DNA of 64,000 bases, taken from contig NZ_MLJJ01000006.1 in the NCBI RefSeq assembly GCF_002095575.1, forward strand, positions 89,634 to 153,633. The letters are read 5' to 3'. Positions within the stretch are counted from its first letter, which is position 1, and each line of letters opens with the position of its first letter. A model generated the notes under the pieces. That model saw nothing but the letters and a program-made list of their open reading frames with translations, ran no database searches and had not been told where the DNA came from. The stretch is from Pantoea septica. Lineage in GTDB: Bacteria > Pseudomonadota > Gammaproteobacteria > Enterobacterales > Enterobacteriaceae. Positions 63,939 through 64,000 of the stretch are shown here, one piece after another. The position numbers were made by a program, and so were the translations under genes.

Positions 63939-64000
63939 CTGGCGGTCAGGATAGCGCGGGTAATTCGTCAGCGAGTATTACGATGTTTAAATGGCCGTGG

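Overview
The window reads as the chromosome of a motile Enterobacterales bacterium, most likely Erwiniaceae (Pantoea, Mixta or Erwinia). Gene content and order follow the E. coli fliA-to-yedJ region, but the coding sequence is richer in GC, and flagellin lysine methylase fliB and a DinI-like msgA homologue are present. Assignment is by recognition of protein sequence and gene order; no database search was run.

Layout. 1-1046: truncated acyltransferase. 1.5-4.8 kb: cystine uptake and D-cysteine breakdown (tcyN, tcyL, tcyJ, dcyD). 5.1-12.8 kb: flagellar regulators and filament genes (fliZ, fliA, an HNH-nuclease gene, fliB, fliC, then divergent fliD-fliS-fliT). 12.9-20.9 kb: amyA, yedD, small genes, a candidate sRNA, an SOS-controlled msgA homologue, a divergent repressor/three-gene membrane operon, zinT and a lipoprotein. 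21.2-36.3 kb: an AT-richer accessory island of prophage remnants with O-antigen-modifying genes. 36.3-47.5 kb: fliE and the fliFGHIJK and fliLMNOPQR operons (basal body, switch, export gate). 47.5-64 kb: rcsA, a chemoreceptor, dsrB, a PMP3-like peptide, yodD, DsrA RNA, a sugar-phosphoglycerate synthase/phosphatase pair, dgcQ, yodC, yedI, vsr/dcm, an atypical chemoreceptor, yedJ and a phage-type gene.

Most notable is the island. gtrA and gtrB are followed by gtrC1, which is split by a 4.53-kb element with a 9-bp core (TACGAACGT) at both junctions, an intact integrase and excisionase at its right end, and a second gtrC at its left end. Joining the two halves of gtrC1 at the core restores a 417-codon gene, exactly the length of the gtrC2 cargo. 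The element therefore looks like an integrase unit that inserts into a serotype-specificity gene and supplies a replacement. A third glucosyltransferase, an O-acyltransferase, tailspike fragments, a phage adenine methylase and a second, broken integrase beside fliE complete the island.

A second candidate system lies at 16.5-18.8 kb: a phage-type repressor lacking the S24 catalytic serine, two P22-like operators, and a divergent operon of two membrane-anchored coiled-coil proteins and an Ala/Pro-rich protein. Regulatory sites readable directly include sigma-28 promoters for fliC, fliD and a chemoreceptor gene, LexA boxes at msgA, a Zur box at zinT, an RcsAB box at rcsA, and promoter and terminator for a compact DsrA.
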